Assembly: GCA_029718625.1 (NCBI GenBank)
Contig: CM056389.1
Location: 20,679,381 to 20,743,380 of the forward strand
DNA: 64,000 bases
Direction: 5' to 3'
From: Synaphobranchus kaupii
Taxonomy: Eukaryota > Chordata > Actinopteri > Anguilliformes > Synaphobranchidae
Every line of letters starts with the position of its first letter. Position 1 is the stretch's first letter. Shown piece after piece: positions 21,491-33,209 of the stretch. A program made the translations under genes and the position numbers. The notes below the pieces were generated by a model. The model was not told the origin of the DNA, did not search any database, and was given only the letters and a program-made list of their open reading frames with translations.

Positions 21491-22528
21491 TCTCTGTGCT
21501 GTATACGTATGGGGCATGCATTCAAGTCGTAACTTGGCAGATGACATACCTGCCATCCATATACGTATATATATAGCCAAGAAACACATATAGGTGTGCG
21601 TGTGTGCGTGACTGCTGGTTCCCGCCCCCACGTGAATGACCAGTCAGGATGAATGGATGCGGTGGTTTTTTAATTGGTGACAATCTCTTGGTCAGCATTC
21701 ATTGCTGTGTCTGGTTTAGGCTACAAGAAAAATGCCAGTGGCACATGAACATGGCAGTCTCCTCTCTTGGGCAGCATTCATTGCTTTGTCTCCAGCATAT
21801 ATAATAAGAATATAACAAAACTAAATGTATATATATTACTGTAATAAAAACACACGATATAATTCAAGTATTACAGGAATAGATAAATATAATAAGATCT
21901 CAATGAAATAAAATGAAATAATTAGATTCTCAATTAATTCCATTACAAAGAGTTGACATTTCATAAATCTCTATAATAACCATGGCATATCTGTATTAAA
22001 AACGAATGTTTAACAGTGCAAAACATCACACTCACAACATATCTTGAAAATCTGTGTCAGCTAGACTCAACTAGTAAGACTGACGTGAACAACCAATGTT
22101 GATCATAACAGTGCGATAGACTACACACATAAAATAGCTTGAAAAGCAGTGTCAGGTAGACTCAATTTATATTGCTAGGCTGACGCGGACGGACGTAACT
22201 GCTGTAACGTTACTATAGCTCATATAGTTACACTCTACACCAATGTTAACTGACTTATGAATGGAAGATAAACTTTGACAGATGAAAACACTAGCTTAGC
22301 GGATGGTTACGCAATATAGGCCTAGGCTACACCACGCGAGTGGGCCCCCGCACAATAAGTTAATACGCAAATTTTCTGATAGGATGCTGTATCAACAACA
22401 AGAACAAACCCTCGCTTTCATTCGTTTGCAACTGATCACTCACGGGGTGAGTAGGCGGGGTTAATGTAGGACTACTGTAGGCTACCGCATAAAAAGTATA
22501 AATGCTAGAGACGATAGTCTCTGGCCAG
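21491..22528. other. Intergenic, repeat-like, no gene
   Basis: AT-rich sequence. CAGCATTCATTGCT occurs at about 21693 and 21773 and again at about 26262, and CAAGAAAAATG..AGTGGCA recurs at about 21725 and 25917, so the stretch shares pieces with the region right of the next hAT element. No open frame with a recognisable domain. Confidence 0.6.
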
Positions 22529-22680
22529 TAGTGATGGGCAAAACAGTTCACTTCAGTGACACGAATCACTAGAATCAGTTCATTAAAAAGATTCGTTCAA
22601 AAGATTCGTTCACCGAATCGTTCAGTGCTTGGGCGGAGCTCCGACTGCGTACTGCGTAGGCCGACTCACTCAGTGAACTG

Positions 22681-23600
22681 ACGGCCGAACAGTTCATGCG
22701 GAAGTGCTGTCGCTTTGACAAATGCGCCAAACTCCGTTTACAAATCTTGATATTTTAAAAGTTTCCTCGTTGAATATCAATATTGGAGGTGAACGCTGGT
22801 TTTCAATGACTTTTAAGTCTTAACTGGCTGGGCCTGATTCTGGCAGTTTGAGCCGCTGATTATCACTCAGGATCACGTCACGTTAACTCACTGTGTCTAG
22901 TAGCTTCAGTGAACGGATCACTGAACTTGCACCGTTGCGTCACAGTTCGTTCACTCAGTGAACTGTTCGGCCCGTCAGTTCACTGAGTGAACGAACTTGC
23001 ACCGTTGCGTCACAGTTCGTTCACTCAGTGAACTGACGGCCGAACAGTTCATGCGGAAGTGCTGTCGCTTTGACAAATGCGCCAAACTCCGTTTACAAAT
23101 CTTGATATTTTAAAAGTTTCCTCGTTGAATATCAATATTGGAGGTGAACGCTGGTTTTCAATGACTTTTAAGTCTTAACTGGCTGGGCCTGATTCTGGCA
23201 GTTTGAGCCGCTGATTATCACTCAGGATCACGTCACGTTAACTCACTGTGTCTAGTAGCTTCAGTGAACGGATCACTGAACTTGCACCGTTGCGTCACAG
23301 TTCGTTCACTCAGTGAACTGTTCGGCCCGTCAGTTCACTGAGTGAACGAACTTGCACCGTTGTGTCACAGTTCGTTCACTCAGTGAACTGACGGCCGAAC
23401 AGTTCATGCGGAAGTGCTGTCGCTTTGACAAATGCGCCAAACTCCGTTTACAAATCTTGATATTTTAAAAGTTTCCTCGTTGAATATCAATATTGGAGGT
23501 GAACGCTGGTTTTCAATGACTTTTAAGTCTTAACTTGCTGGGCCTGATTCTGGCAGTTTGAGCCGCTGATTATCACTCAGGATCACGTCACGTCACGCAG
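22681..23600. repeat. 355-bp tandem repeat, about 2.6 copies
   Basis: Copies start at 22681, 23036 and 23391 with ACGGCCGAACAGTTCATGCGG, an exact 355-base period. The second copy is almost identical to the first. The third breaks off near 23600 at GATCACGTCACG. Confidence 0.96.
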
Positions 23601-23856
23601 TGAACGAATCAGTCCACTCTGCACGCTCGCTGCCTCGCTCGGCGCCCGCCCGCCCGTGAATTTTTTTTTTTAATATAAACTTTATTTCGAACAATTTAGG
23701 AAACAAATTAGAGAAAAAAAAGAAAAAAAAACTTTCTAGTATACAACACGCAAACACGGTACTCATTTCGGCTATACAATAATTAGAACAATACGTCCGA
23801 AATGGAATAGGAAGAAGCAAATGCGAATGATTCGTTCAGCACAGCAGAACTGGGCT

Positions 23857-24633
23857 GGGTTGCACCGGTCATACGTAAGTTTGTGACTAAGTTTGCGCGT
23901 AAAGTATTTACTAGGTCCTTAGTTGCTACTAGTTAGTTTCAAACTATCGCTTTACTAAATTCGGTTGCACCACCAATACGTAAGTAATGTCTTAGCTAGT
24001 GAAAACTAAGTAATGCTTAGTTCTATACTAAGGTAAACATTGTCGCTTTATCATGACGATAACAAATCCATAACCAATCAATCAATAAGCTACAATGTAA
24101 ACACGGAAATCAACTTGCATTGAGTTTAACAGGCTACTTATTTTGCATTCCATGGGAAAAAAATAGAACATTGAACAGAATTACAATGTGTGCATGTTTA
24201 TGTTTTTACGAATAAAATTCAAAATATCCTTATTTATTTGTTTAGCCTATTTATTTATGTTACAGCCATTATGTGCTTTGAAAATATATGGAAACTTAGC
24301 CTAAGTTACGGGACTGTTCTGTTTGCCTCTCTTTTGAACTATAAAGAACTTTGTTTTGAAACTGAACGTTTTCCACGCGTCAACTATTTTTACAGTGTTT
24401 GCTGAAGAAACGGCGGAGGTAGCCAATTAGATGAACAGACGGTTACAGTTTGTGTATTTTTTTTATACCTAGGGGTAGGTGTAAATATTTAGTAGCTACT
24501 AAGCTCAACGTACAAACTAGTTTGTGTGGTGCAACCCATTTTTATTTAGTAATGTGTAAACCTTAATTTAGTAAACACTTACGTTATAACTAGCCTACGT
24601 TTGAACTTACGTATAGCTGGTGCAACCGGCCCC
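23857..24633. mobile_element. Nested inverted-repeat element (GGGTTGCACC)
   Basis: Left end GGGTTGCACCGGTCATACG with CGTAAGTTTG, right end (inverted) GGCCGGTTGCACCAGCTATA with CGTAAGTTCAAA. Internal CTAGTTAG/GTAGCTACTAAG blocks recur near both ends. It lies within the hAT element at 22529-24841. The 71-codon open frame at 24190-24405 has no recognised domain. Confidence 0.7.
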
Positions 24634-25210
24634 TGGTTCGCAAGGGACGAATCACGTTCGCTCGCGGCAGTCCCTCCCCCTCCCTGCACGGTGCACGCTC
24701 GCTGCTGATCAGATCCGTTCGTGAACTGAACTGAACTGAACTGAGAAATGAACGGATCTTTTCAGTAAGTGATTCAGTTCAGTTCGTTCACCCAAAAGAT
24801 TCGTTCTTTTGAACGAATCGTTCGCGAACGACACAACACTACTGGCCAGTGCCCACCCCGGATCCCCGCCGTTTTCTCTAGCTATGTCTAGCCGAAGGCA
24901 AGTTAGCTAAATGATTGCCAACAACACAAATAGAAATACCCACGATAAAAAGACGATATCAGAGTGGTCGTCAAAACGACTCAAAGAAAAGGCTGAAGAA
25001 TTTACAGCCAAGCTAATGTTACCAAAAATTACTTAACGTTAGTTATTTGTACCAACGGCAAGCGAAAGCAGGGAGACAGGCGATGTGAGTTCAATAACGT
25101 TAACGTTACCGGTTAGCCAGCCTGACAATGTTAGCCACAGAAAAAGTATTCAGCTCAGCTAACGTTAGCCTACCAGATGTTACCACTGCTCTAAAACTGT
25201 GTATGACTGT

Positions 25211-25400
25211 AACTTACCCGTGAAAGTGGCAAGTGCCGAAAGGTCGTTCTCAAAACTTAAGATCGTCGAGAGTTATTTGAGGAGTTCACTATCCCAAGAA
25301 AGACTGGATTAGCGGTCCTCAGCATTGACAATGACCGAGCTCGCCGGTTGGAGCAATCGTCAGAGAATTTGCCCAAGTGGACTCTTGTCTTGGAGACAAG
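25211..25400 (+). pseudogene. hAT transposase dimerisation-domain relic
   Basis: The frame from 25211 reads LPVKVASAERSFSKLKIVES and continues YLRSSLSQERLD to a stop at 25310-25312. The next frame continues GLAVLSIDNDRARRLEQ. This is the C-terminal hAT dimerisation domain (ASAERSFSKLKxIKxYLRSxMxQERLxxLAxLSIE), as in ZMYM1-like transposases. The frame changes just where the stop occurs. Material at 24955-25020 (frame TISEWSSKRLKEKAEEF) may be the degraded N-terminus. It lies outside the TSD-bounded hAT element to its left, so it is a separate element. Confidence 0.8.
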
Positions 25401-28040
25401 CAAGGTAGCTAGGGAACTTCTCAATTAATTAACGTTAGCCTACGTATCCTTTATATTACTTTGTGTATTAATATGGGTCAGTTATTAGAAAAATAAGCCT
25501 ACCGATATATGTAATTGATTAATGACGTTAACGTACTCAGCGAGTGAAAAAGTTGCCCTAGGTTGTCATCTATCGGTTAATGTGGCCTACGATATCTATT
25601 TTGTAAAGAAAAAAATAACGTTAGCTAGCTAACGTTAGCTACGCAAGGATAGACATTATCGCTAGCTACGTCTTTTTTGAAAAATAACGTAATATGATTA
25701 CAAGCTGGGCGCGAAGCAAATAGAATATTTTTCTCAATATAGTGAAGGTGTTTTGTAAGGCCACAGTGGTGCAAATTAATGGGGCAGGAAATTTGACTTT
25801 TAAAAATTGTATTTCTCTGTTTGGTGGGTCTTCGCAGCCGACCTAACGGTTATGTGGATAGGCCCACTTAAAAAAAATAAATAAATAAAAAAATCTAGCT
25901 AACGTTATCTGGTTTACAAGAAAAATGGAAGTGGCATATAAACACGGCGGGCTTCTCTGATAAAAATGATAAAATGACAAGAATAAGTAGCCTATATAAA
26001 TAAACGCTAGTGTCGTGAACGTTAAGATTAGCCGCCAACCAGCTAACGTTAGCTAGCTAGCTGACCAGCTGGCAACGTTAACGTTAGCCCGCCAGCCAGC
26101 CGATTAACTTGAATTACCTCAGATATAAATTTGTTAAAACACAGGGAATATTCACATGTGATAACAACGTGAATTAGAGAGTACGTGTGAGGGGACAAGA
26201 TGTATCAAGATACAACCTTTTCATATAACTTATTACAGTTTATTTATTTTTTTTCAAAAATCAGCATTCATTGCTTTGAGCGATGTAGAGCGCGCATGCG
26301 CAAAGGTGCCTGCTGCCAGAACGTGAACAGAGCCAAAAAACAATAACCAGGTGGAGATTATTATAAGAAAATAACTAGAAAAAGAAGGAACGATGTGAAA
26401 TTCATAACCTGTTACATTGCCCTGTATCTGGATACCATCTACTAATGTCCATTACGCAACATTATCATTTTGCGTTTACCTATTCATGCAGGAATTTTAA
26501 CAACTTTAGCAACTTGTGATGGGCAGAGCGAAGCTTTTTGAAGCGATTGGTTGAAGTGTCGGGGTCATGAAGCATTTGACAACTTTAATAATGCCAATCA
26601 TCTCATCATCATTATGATGAAATGAAAATGTGTTGTGTGTTTCATGAACATAATGCAATCATATCGACCAATGCCTATCTATTTCCTTTTGCATGCCTGG
26701 TAAAGGAGATTGCAACAAGAAATTCCAATGATTTGAAAAACAATTTTCGCCATTTCCTGGGACATATTAAAAGCATATCAGCTTTTCCCCAGCTCATATA
26801 GCATTGTGGAAATGTACATTAAATAGCACACAGATAGGTAGCCATATTTTTATTCACGTTGTTATTCTTCTTGTTAGTAATCATTCTATGAGTATAATTA
26901 TAGTTATTTTCCTGTATATTTTCAGTGCTAGGCTTTCTTGCACAAGTGGATTGCTACCATGATTTAACGCAGTTAATAAATAGCATTACGCGCTCACGCA
27001 TGTGGGGAACGTCATTAACTTCGCAAACTTAATTAAAGGTATACTATGTAGTTTCAGAACACTAGATGGCGATATTGAGCAAGTAGGAGAAAAGGGCTCC
27101 CTGAAAATTGCTTATCACGTGTTCTTCTCAGACGCACACGACAACGCACGAGCATTGTGGTGACGTTTCTACACATTTTCTCTGACCGTGGACTCAATTC
27201 AATTCGCTTTATTGGCACGACGACATTGAATCTGTATTGTCAAAGCATACTGCATTAAAACAGTCGAAGACATACATCTAACTCTGAACAATACAAAACA
27301 GCAAAGACTAGAAACGAATGAACAGTAACCATACATGAAATCAATAACTTTTCTTTGATTATGGATTTAGAAATAGCAATAATGTAAAATAATGAAGTAC
27401 AATTAAAAATAATAATAATAATCAATAGAAATGATAATAATGATGATGAGAACGACACATATGATCTTATAAAGTGAATATAATAAATATAAAAACGTCT
27501 TTTGTGTTGCTAATTTAGTTGGAACCAGTTTCACCTGTGTGTATATTAAGCGTGTTTGCAGCTCATCACCTCAGAGTGAGTTCTAATTCAACTAGTTCTA
27601 ATTAGCAACACGAAATACAGGTAGCTGGCCCAATTACAGCGAGCAAGCTGCGGACTAACTGCAAACAATTCAAAAATAAACTAAGCTACCGAGTGACTCC
27701 AATCTGTTCAATTAACTAACAACAGCTGAAAGCAATGAAAAAAGATATGCTTATCTGAGTCCGAGTGTAGCCTAGACGATCCACGACGCAGCAATTATGC
27801 ACTCTGTTACCGAATGTGACTTCAAAACCGAAGTACGTACCGAATCGTGACTTTTGTGTACCGTTACACCCCTAATAAATATTTAATATACATATTAGGA
27901 AAATAGTTTGAAACTAGTTACACCATTTTAGCTGTTTCTGGCTTTAAAAATGGCGGCGGGATGTCAACAGTGTAACATTCAAAACATTAACGAAAAAACA
28001 CTTTGCGAACGAATTATGAGGTAGGAAATACATTCAACAT
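25401..28040. other. Intergenic, diffuse repeats, no gene
   Basis: Contains many AACGTTAGC and GCTAGCTA motifs (25400-26110), a left end similar to hAT termini at about 26517 (TGTGATGGGCAGAGCGAAGC), a TTAAAGGTATACTATGTAG repeat start at about 27035, a low-complexity AT stretch (27250-27480), and at about 27855 CCGTTACACCCCTA, which looks like the right end of a TAGGGGTGTAACGG hAT family. No coding region is supported. Confidence 0.6.
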
Positions 28041-28320
28041 GTTTGTTAGGGGCTGTGTCCACAGAAAGCGTTTTTTGAGCTGCCAGCGCCTTTCTGCCAG
28101 CCATTTCTATGGTAAAGACGCGCTAGTAGCGCTCCTCTTCCCAGCGCCTCGCCTCGCGTTTTAGCGCTCTTGGTGGCTAGCGTTTTTTGGCGGAGCGCTC
28201 TGGGCTCCTCCAGTAGAAAATAGTTCAACATTTGGAGAGAAGCGCAGCTCATCAATGTCACTTTTTTTTGACCGACCAATCAAAATCGAGGAAGAGGCTG
28301 GACTAAAAAGATCAACAAAC

Positions 28321-28445
28321 ATGGCAGAGGAGAGGCTGATTCTTGCGGTGTCCGACAACCCAGTAATCTACGACCTAACCATGAAGGGCTACCACGACCA
28401 AAGCATAAAATATAAAGCCTGGAGAGATGTCAGGTGGGGTTTCAG
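28321..28445 (+). pseudogene. Harbinger-associated MADF gene, exon 1
   Basis: Starts with ATG and encodes ERLILAVSDNPVIYDLTMKG then YHDQSIKYKAWRDV, the N-terminal half of a MADF (Myb/SANT-like) DNA-binding domain. Such genes are the second ORF of fish PIF/Harbinger elements, where the protein helps the transposase bind and enter the nucleus. The exon ends before a GTGAGA donor at 28446. Joined to the acceptor at 29723 the phase does not fit, and about ten residues of a usual MADF domain are missing, so an exon edge has been lost or mutated. A sequence starting GGGGCTGTGTCCACAG at 28049 may be the element's left end. Confidence 0.75.
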
Positions 28446-28864
28446 GTGAGAATTATTAATTGTATTATCTTGTTGGATTGATGTTAGCTTGCTATTTACC
28501 TTGTAGTTATGCTAGCTAGCTAACTGTTAGATGGCCAACTGTCAGTTCGTATTATCTTGTTAGGTTGATGTTAGCTTGCTGTTTACCTTGTAGTTATGTT
28601 AACTAGTAGCTAGCTAACGTTAACTAACTGTCAGATAGCCAACTGTCTGTTCGTATTATCTTGTTAGGTTGATGCTAGCTTGCTATTTACCTTGTAGTTA
28701 TGTTAACTAGTAGCTAACTAACTTTAACTAACTGTGAGTTAACGTTAGCCAACTGTCAGTTAACTGCCAGTTCAATAGCGGTTACATATCGTGACATTAG
28801 AATTTCAAGGTTCATTTTGGACATTAGTTAGCTATTGTGTCATAAAATTAGTTATTGACATATC

Positions 28865-29579
28865 CAGGGCTTGACATACAGGTGAATTTGCCAATGGCTT
28901 TTCAAAGTTACTGGCCCCACCCAGTGTTGTATCCACTTGCCCAGAACCTATCGGTCAGATGTTCCTCAATCAAAGCTTTATTTAAACATTTGAGAAATAC
29001 GCCTGTTTCATAGCATAACACCAATATAATTATGAACGCTGTTTTGTTTAAGTATCATATTTTAATAAGGCACGGGAAATTGCGCTCACTCTTCCGAGGC
29101 GAATCAGTGACTAACACGTACGTCTATGACATATACAAAAATAAGATGAGCCTTAATTAAAAACTTAAATTTGCAAAATGATTATGATAGATAAATAAAG
29201 ATAAATAACGTTTTTGAAAACAGCGCTATAATAGGTTCCCTCTTGAAAATGAGAAAGCTACGACAAACTACGACAGCTCAGGCCTCAGTTTAAAACTTAA
29301 ACTGCATGTGCAGTAAATACCTAGGCCTGCTGATTTTTATTTAAGAATATAAGCATGTTTACGTTATCAGGGGTGAGTCGTGTGCGCAGTCGGTTTACAG
29401 CGAGACCAGCTGCTGAAAATACGCATTCCGATGGGACCAATGACACAGGCACGCATAAGTAGCGTGCTTCTTCTGTGTAAAGTTAATAACATGTTTCCTA
29501 ATTGCATTTCACCAACAGCTCCCATTGACACAATTAAGATGAGACCGCAAATAGTTAACACCCCTAATGTCAAGCCCTG
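28865..29579. mobile_element. hAT-like element in MADF intron (CAGGGCTTGACAT)
   Basis: Ends CAGGGCTTGACAT and ATGTCAAGCCCTG are perfect 13-bp inverted repeats. A related element is at 50958-53160. Flanks share CATATC, but not a clean octamer. It occupies most of the first MADF intron. Confidence 0.75.
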
Positions 29580-29722
29580 CATATCAAAGCTCTGACAAGT
29601 GTCCTTTATGTATATGACTGATTGAACACCTCAAATTGTTTATTTAAGTAAGAACATTTTTTAAATTAATGTGTTATAATAGAAAGTTAGCTAATTGTAG
29701 ATACATAATCTTATATCAACAG

Positions 29723-29994
29723 TAGACGACTGCAAAAAGAAATGGAAGTATCTCAGGGACAAATATTTAAAGGAGAGGAAACTAGAGATGGACAGGAAGA
29801 GAAGTGGAGCCGGGGCCACCTCACATAAGAGGTGGAAGTATATGACTATTCTGGGGTTCCTTGAGCCTCACTGTAGGGAGAGGGCCACAACATCAAATGT
29901 GGTAGTGGTTCAGGGAGGAAAGGAAGGAGAGGGAGGAGAGGTGTCGGGAGAGATCATGGCCCTGCTGGGGCCAATGATGTCGCCCCAAAGAGAG
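29723..29994 (+). pseudogene. Harbinger-associated MADF gene, exon 2
   Basis: After the acceptor TATATCAACAG, the frame reads VDDCKKKWKYLRDKYLKERK and then KRWKYMTILGFLEP. This is the second half of the MADF domain, with its WKxLRDxY and W.Y...L.FL signatures. It is followed by a Gly/Glu-rich linker (GGKEGEGGEVSGE) and ends in phase 0 before GTAGGT. Confidence 0.8.
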
Positions 29995-30109
29995 GTAGGT
30001 GTAGCAAGCTAGTAAACAAATGCTGAAAACATACCCTAGTGTATTACTGCTGGGCTATTTTCCATATGGTTAACTCAGGTAAACTTAAAATATTATGTTT
30101 TCTTTACAG

Positions 30110-30458
30110 GTTGTGGAAAGCGAAGAGGAGGCAGCAGGCCCATCAGCACATCCCTCAGAGGACCCTTCACACCCCTTAGCACGCCTCTCAGAGGACCCGT
30201 CAGCAGACACCTCTCCTCCCTCTCCTCCAAGGACCTCTACGAGGGTTCAGGAGACCCCGAATCGCAAAAGAAAGAGCACACAGCCCCTCACACTATCAGA
30301 AAAGTGTTTTGTCTGTCTTGGAGAGACAGACTGATGAAGATGAACATTTTATGATGAGTCTGGTGCCCTCTTTGCGGAGGCTTAGCAACCAAAAGAAGGC
30401 GCAAGTTCGTATGCGCTTTGAACAAGTGCTTTATGATGTGGAGTTTGGGGAGATGTAG
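30110..30458 (+). pseudogene. Harbinger-associated MADF gene, exon 3 with BESS motif
   Basis: After acceptor TTTCTTTACAG the frame gives a Ser/Pro/Glu-rich linker (VVESEEEAAGPSAHPSEDPS), then a basic run (NRKRKS). It runs into a stop at 30332-30334. One base over, the frame continues QTDEDEHFMMSLVPSLRRLS, NQKKAQVRMRFEQVLYDVEF and a TAG at 30456-30458. That is a BESS motif, the protein-interaction motif usually found with MADF. A single-base frame change between about 30285 and 30310 therefore separates linker from BESS. A CA run starts directly after the stop. Confidence 0.8.
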
Positions 30459-30510
30459 ACACACACACACACACACACACAATTATTTTCTTTTCTTTAA
30501 AATGTTCTCT

Positions 30511-30722
30511 ATCCTAATATTTCAAATACAAATCAGTTTTTACTTGTTTCTGTCCTAATATTTCAAATACGAATCAGTTTTCACTTGTTCTATATTATAT
30601 TAATATTTCAAATACAAATCAGTTTTCACTTGTTTTCTGTTATAATATTTCAAATACAAATCAGTTTTTACTTGTTTTCTGTTATAATATTTCAAATACA
30701 AATCAGTTTTTACTTGTTTTCT
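30511..30722 (+). repeat. About 42-bp tandem repeat, 5 copies
   Basis: Five copies of a unit with CTAATATTTCAAATACAAAT and CAGTTTTTACTTGTTTTCTG, with small length changes. It lies between the convergent MADF (+) and transposase (-) remains. Confidence 0.93.
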
Positions 30723-30926
30723 TGGCTACTGGCATGAAATGGAACTCACAATCAGTTCAACAATAAAAAAATTAATTGCCACACTGTATTTTACCTTTTT
30801 TTACAAACATATGAACACCTGAATTAACTACGCACAAAATAAATAAGTTTAGATATTTTATTAGATTTATTAGATTATTATTATTATGCCGATGGTAAGG
30901 AGCAGGGGGGCGGGGGGTTGTAGGGC

Positions 30927-31220
30927 TCAGAGGATGCTGTCTTGCCAAGGCACTCGACTGTCTGGAGAGGAGAAGTAGCTTGTGAAGGTCTCTCTCACTG
31001 CAGCTGCTTCTCTGGAGGCGTTGTTGCTGCCGACCCTGGGGATGCGCTGCACTGCACCCTGTGACTCTGTTGGCACGATCGTAGTGCGGGGGACATCCTC
31101 TCCGTCATAATCCCAGCGCAGGAAGTTGTGGAGGATACAGGTGGCCTTCACCACGCACTCCGCAACCTCTGGGGACACTCCAAGAACCCTCCTGTAGAGC
31201 CTCAGGGATGTGAACACAAG
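30927..31220 (-). pseudogene. HARBI1-like transposase, C-terminal exon
   Basis: Read on the minus strand: VFTSLRLYRRVLGVSPEVAE, then VVKATCILHNFLRWDY and a Ser-rich end. This is the C-terminus of PIF/Harbinger DDE transposases (LYRR..GVSPE....V.A.C.LHNFL). It is convergent with the MADF-BESS gene, the usual Harbinger arrangement. The upstream segment with the catalytic Glu (VENAFG-type) is missing: the frame breaks off at 31220, immediately before opposite-strand coding sequence. Confidence 0.82.
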
Positions 31221-31225
31221 GCGTC

Positions 31226-31416
31226 ACTCATTGGGGGAGTACAATTCTCTCGTTAGAGAACTGAGGTTCAGTGATGTCGAGTATTTTTCTCGCTACATTA
31301 GAATGTCACCGATGATATTTGATCAGTTACTGTCACTCGTTGTTACAAGTCTGCAACACAGGCCAATGCATCGTCAGCCAATATCGCCCGGAGAAAGACT
31401 GACCTTAACCCTACGG
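31226..31416 (+). pseudogene. HARBI1-like transposase, N-terminal exon on opposite strand
   Basis: The + strand frame reads RRHSLGEYNSLVRELRFSDV, then YFRMS-like YIRMSPMIFDQLLSLV and RQPISPGERLTLTLR, ending at a GTAATG donor-like site. This is the N-terminal helical region of HARBI1-type transposases (EYHxLVxELxxDxxxFxxYFRMSxxxFDxLLxxV...ISPxERLxxxLR). It starts only about six bases from the end of the minus-strand C-terminal exon, so a rearrangement joined the two. Confidence 0.8.
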
Positions 31417-32445
31417 TAATGTACAATCTAATAAGCCACTATTAATAGTAGGCTATAGGAGATAAATCAAGTTGTTAAAAGCAAATTACTTTAATGCATT
31501 CGCAGGCATAGCCTACGCTTGCTAGCTAGTTTGTTAGCTAGCTACAAATGTGTCATTCAGTGTTTCCCATTAATTACCTAGACTGTGGCGGCCCGCCATA
31601 GTCTAATTTGTCCCGCCACAGTTTCATAATGAACCGAAAATATTTTTACACTTCTCATCATAACATAAAAGATCTCTAACGTGTTTTGCGCCGTTGCTTC
31701 AGCAAAGCATCTCTCACTGCTGCACGCGCGCACACTCACGCACGCACTGGAACATTCCTGGCTGCATCCGAGACACCAACTGGCATTTTGAGGACACATC
31801 GTTTGAGGTAAGTAACGTTAACTAACGTTATAGTATCCACTGCAGTTATCCACTAGTCCAAACACAATTTTATCATTATCAATGTACGACAGCAAACATA
31901 TAACGTTACTTCAGAAGTTATCATTGATAATTAATGTTAGTCTAACGCTAGCTAAGTTAGGTAACGTTGTCATAAAATTTCTTCTTACCGTGAAAAACGA
32001 CGACCTGTTTACAATTTCGGACAGATGTTAAGGTAAATCTATCACCACGGCGGCACTTTCGCCACAAGTCAGCAGTTAGGCTATACCGGGAAATGCCCTC
32101 TTTGAAAACAAAAAACGAATGAAAATAAAAAGGCTAGTCTGTTACTGCATACCAGTTTTTGCTAAAGCTGCATCATAGCTATGATAACGCGGAGTTGTCA
32201 AAACTATAACAGCGCGGAAACCATTTAAAAAACTAAATAAAAACCGTAGCTAGGCTACACGTAGCCTATGGCTATGACAACTTTAGGACTAAACAGGCCA
32301 CATTTTAGTTAATAAAACTCAAGTAAGCTAACTTAGATATCAAGTGAGCACAAGTGACATACAGAACTAGTTAAATGTTTTTTAGCAGCATTTATTTTTG
32401 TAAGTATAAACCGAACAATTTTTAAAAATATAATTTATTTATTGA
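31417..32445. other. Repeat-derived spacer, no intact gene
   Basis: Holds CAGTGTTTCCCATTAATTAC at about 31557, which resembles the left end of the CAGTGTTTCCC family at 35004, but no partner end was found. Several TAACGTTA motifs (31810-31970). No coding region. Confidence 0.6.
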
Positions 32446-32449
32446 AGTA

Positions 32450-32833
32450 TGAGCCGAAGTACCCCTTCCTGGCATGTCTCCCCTGGTTCGGGGAGAAAGC
32501 GCCCTGGAAAGGGCCTCATCAAATTTTGTCGCAGCGGAAATGCTTCGTCGCCCACTAGTACGTGTGGCACCGTTATGGCAGACCTTGGCAAATTGGTGGC
32601 TCCGGGAAAGCCAAGCTCACCCGATTGGAGCTTTCGCCCAAAAACGGAACTGCTCAGGACGCCCCCATCACTGTGTCTTCCAGGGCAGCCGATGTCGACC
32701 ATGATGAATCCGTAGCGTGCATCACATACTGCAAGGAGGACGATGCTGTGTGTGCCTTTATAATTATAGAACGTGGACCCAGCATTGTTCGATGCAGACC
32801 CTTGCCTGGGCCCGCTCGAATGGTGGCAGGCTG
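32450..32833 (-). pseudogene. HARBI1-like transposase, DDE core exon
   Basis: The minus frame reads NAGSTFYNYKGTHSIVLLAV, CDARYGFIMVDIGCPGRHSD, then VLVGDEAFPLRQNLMRPFPG. This is the DDE_Tnp_4 nuclease core (FYNYKGTHSIVLLAVCDA..F..VDIG..GR.SDGG and GDEAFPL). The exon is cut at its 5' side by the LINE insertion at 32841 and diverges after PFPGRFLPEPG. The catalytic Glu segment is absent here and in the C-terminal exon, so the enzyme is dead. Confidence 0.85.
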
Positions 32834-33209
32834 TCCAGCCTGATTGATTGATTGATTTTATTGGGTAAAAGTACAGACAGTAGTACATCCCAGAGGATAA
32901 CACATACAAGCGTACTTAAACACTTGTTTCCAACGTGGTCCTCGTTGGTGGACAAGAAACAAAAACATACAGAAAAAACAGTCAGAATACAATTTGACAT
33001 TTACTACACAAAAAAGTGCAATATATGGATGTGTATGAGTGTGAGTGGGACTGTGTATGTGTATATGTATGTGTGCGTGCGTGCGTGTATGATAGGTGTA
33101 TGTATTGTATAGTTGTGTATTAAAAGTGTGTTATGATACATTATTGTAATACAAGTGAATGTGTGTATGTGTGTATGAGAATACCTTCCTAGGTTTAAGG
33201 TTTGGAAGG

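Larger units (their letters stand above)
22529..24841. mobile_element. hAT element with perfect 8-bp TSD
   Basis: Left end TAGTGATGGG, right end (inverted) TAGTGTTGTG. Both are flanked by CTGGCCAG (22521-22528 and 24842-24849), a perfect octamer duplication. The ends carry many copies of GTTCACT, GATTCGTTC and AACGAATC, probably subterminal transposase-binding repeats. The interior is a 355-bp tandem array plus a second, nested inverted-repeat element. No transposase is encoded. Confidence 0.9.

Noticed and set aside
27255..27458. Hydrophobic minus-strand frame of 67 codons resembling a membrane protein
   Set aside because: It arises from AT-rich, ATAATAATA-type low-complexity DNA in repeat sequence.
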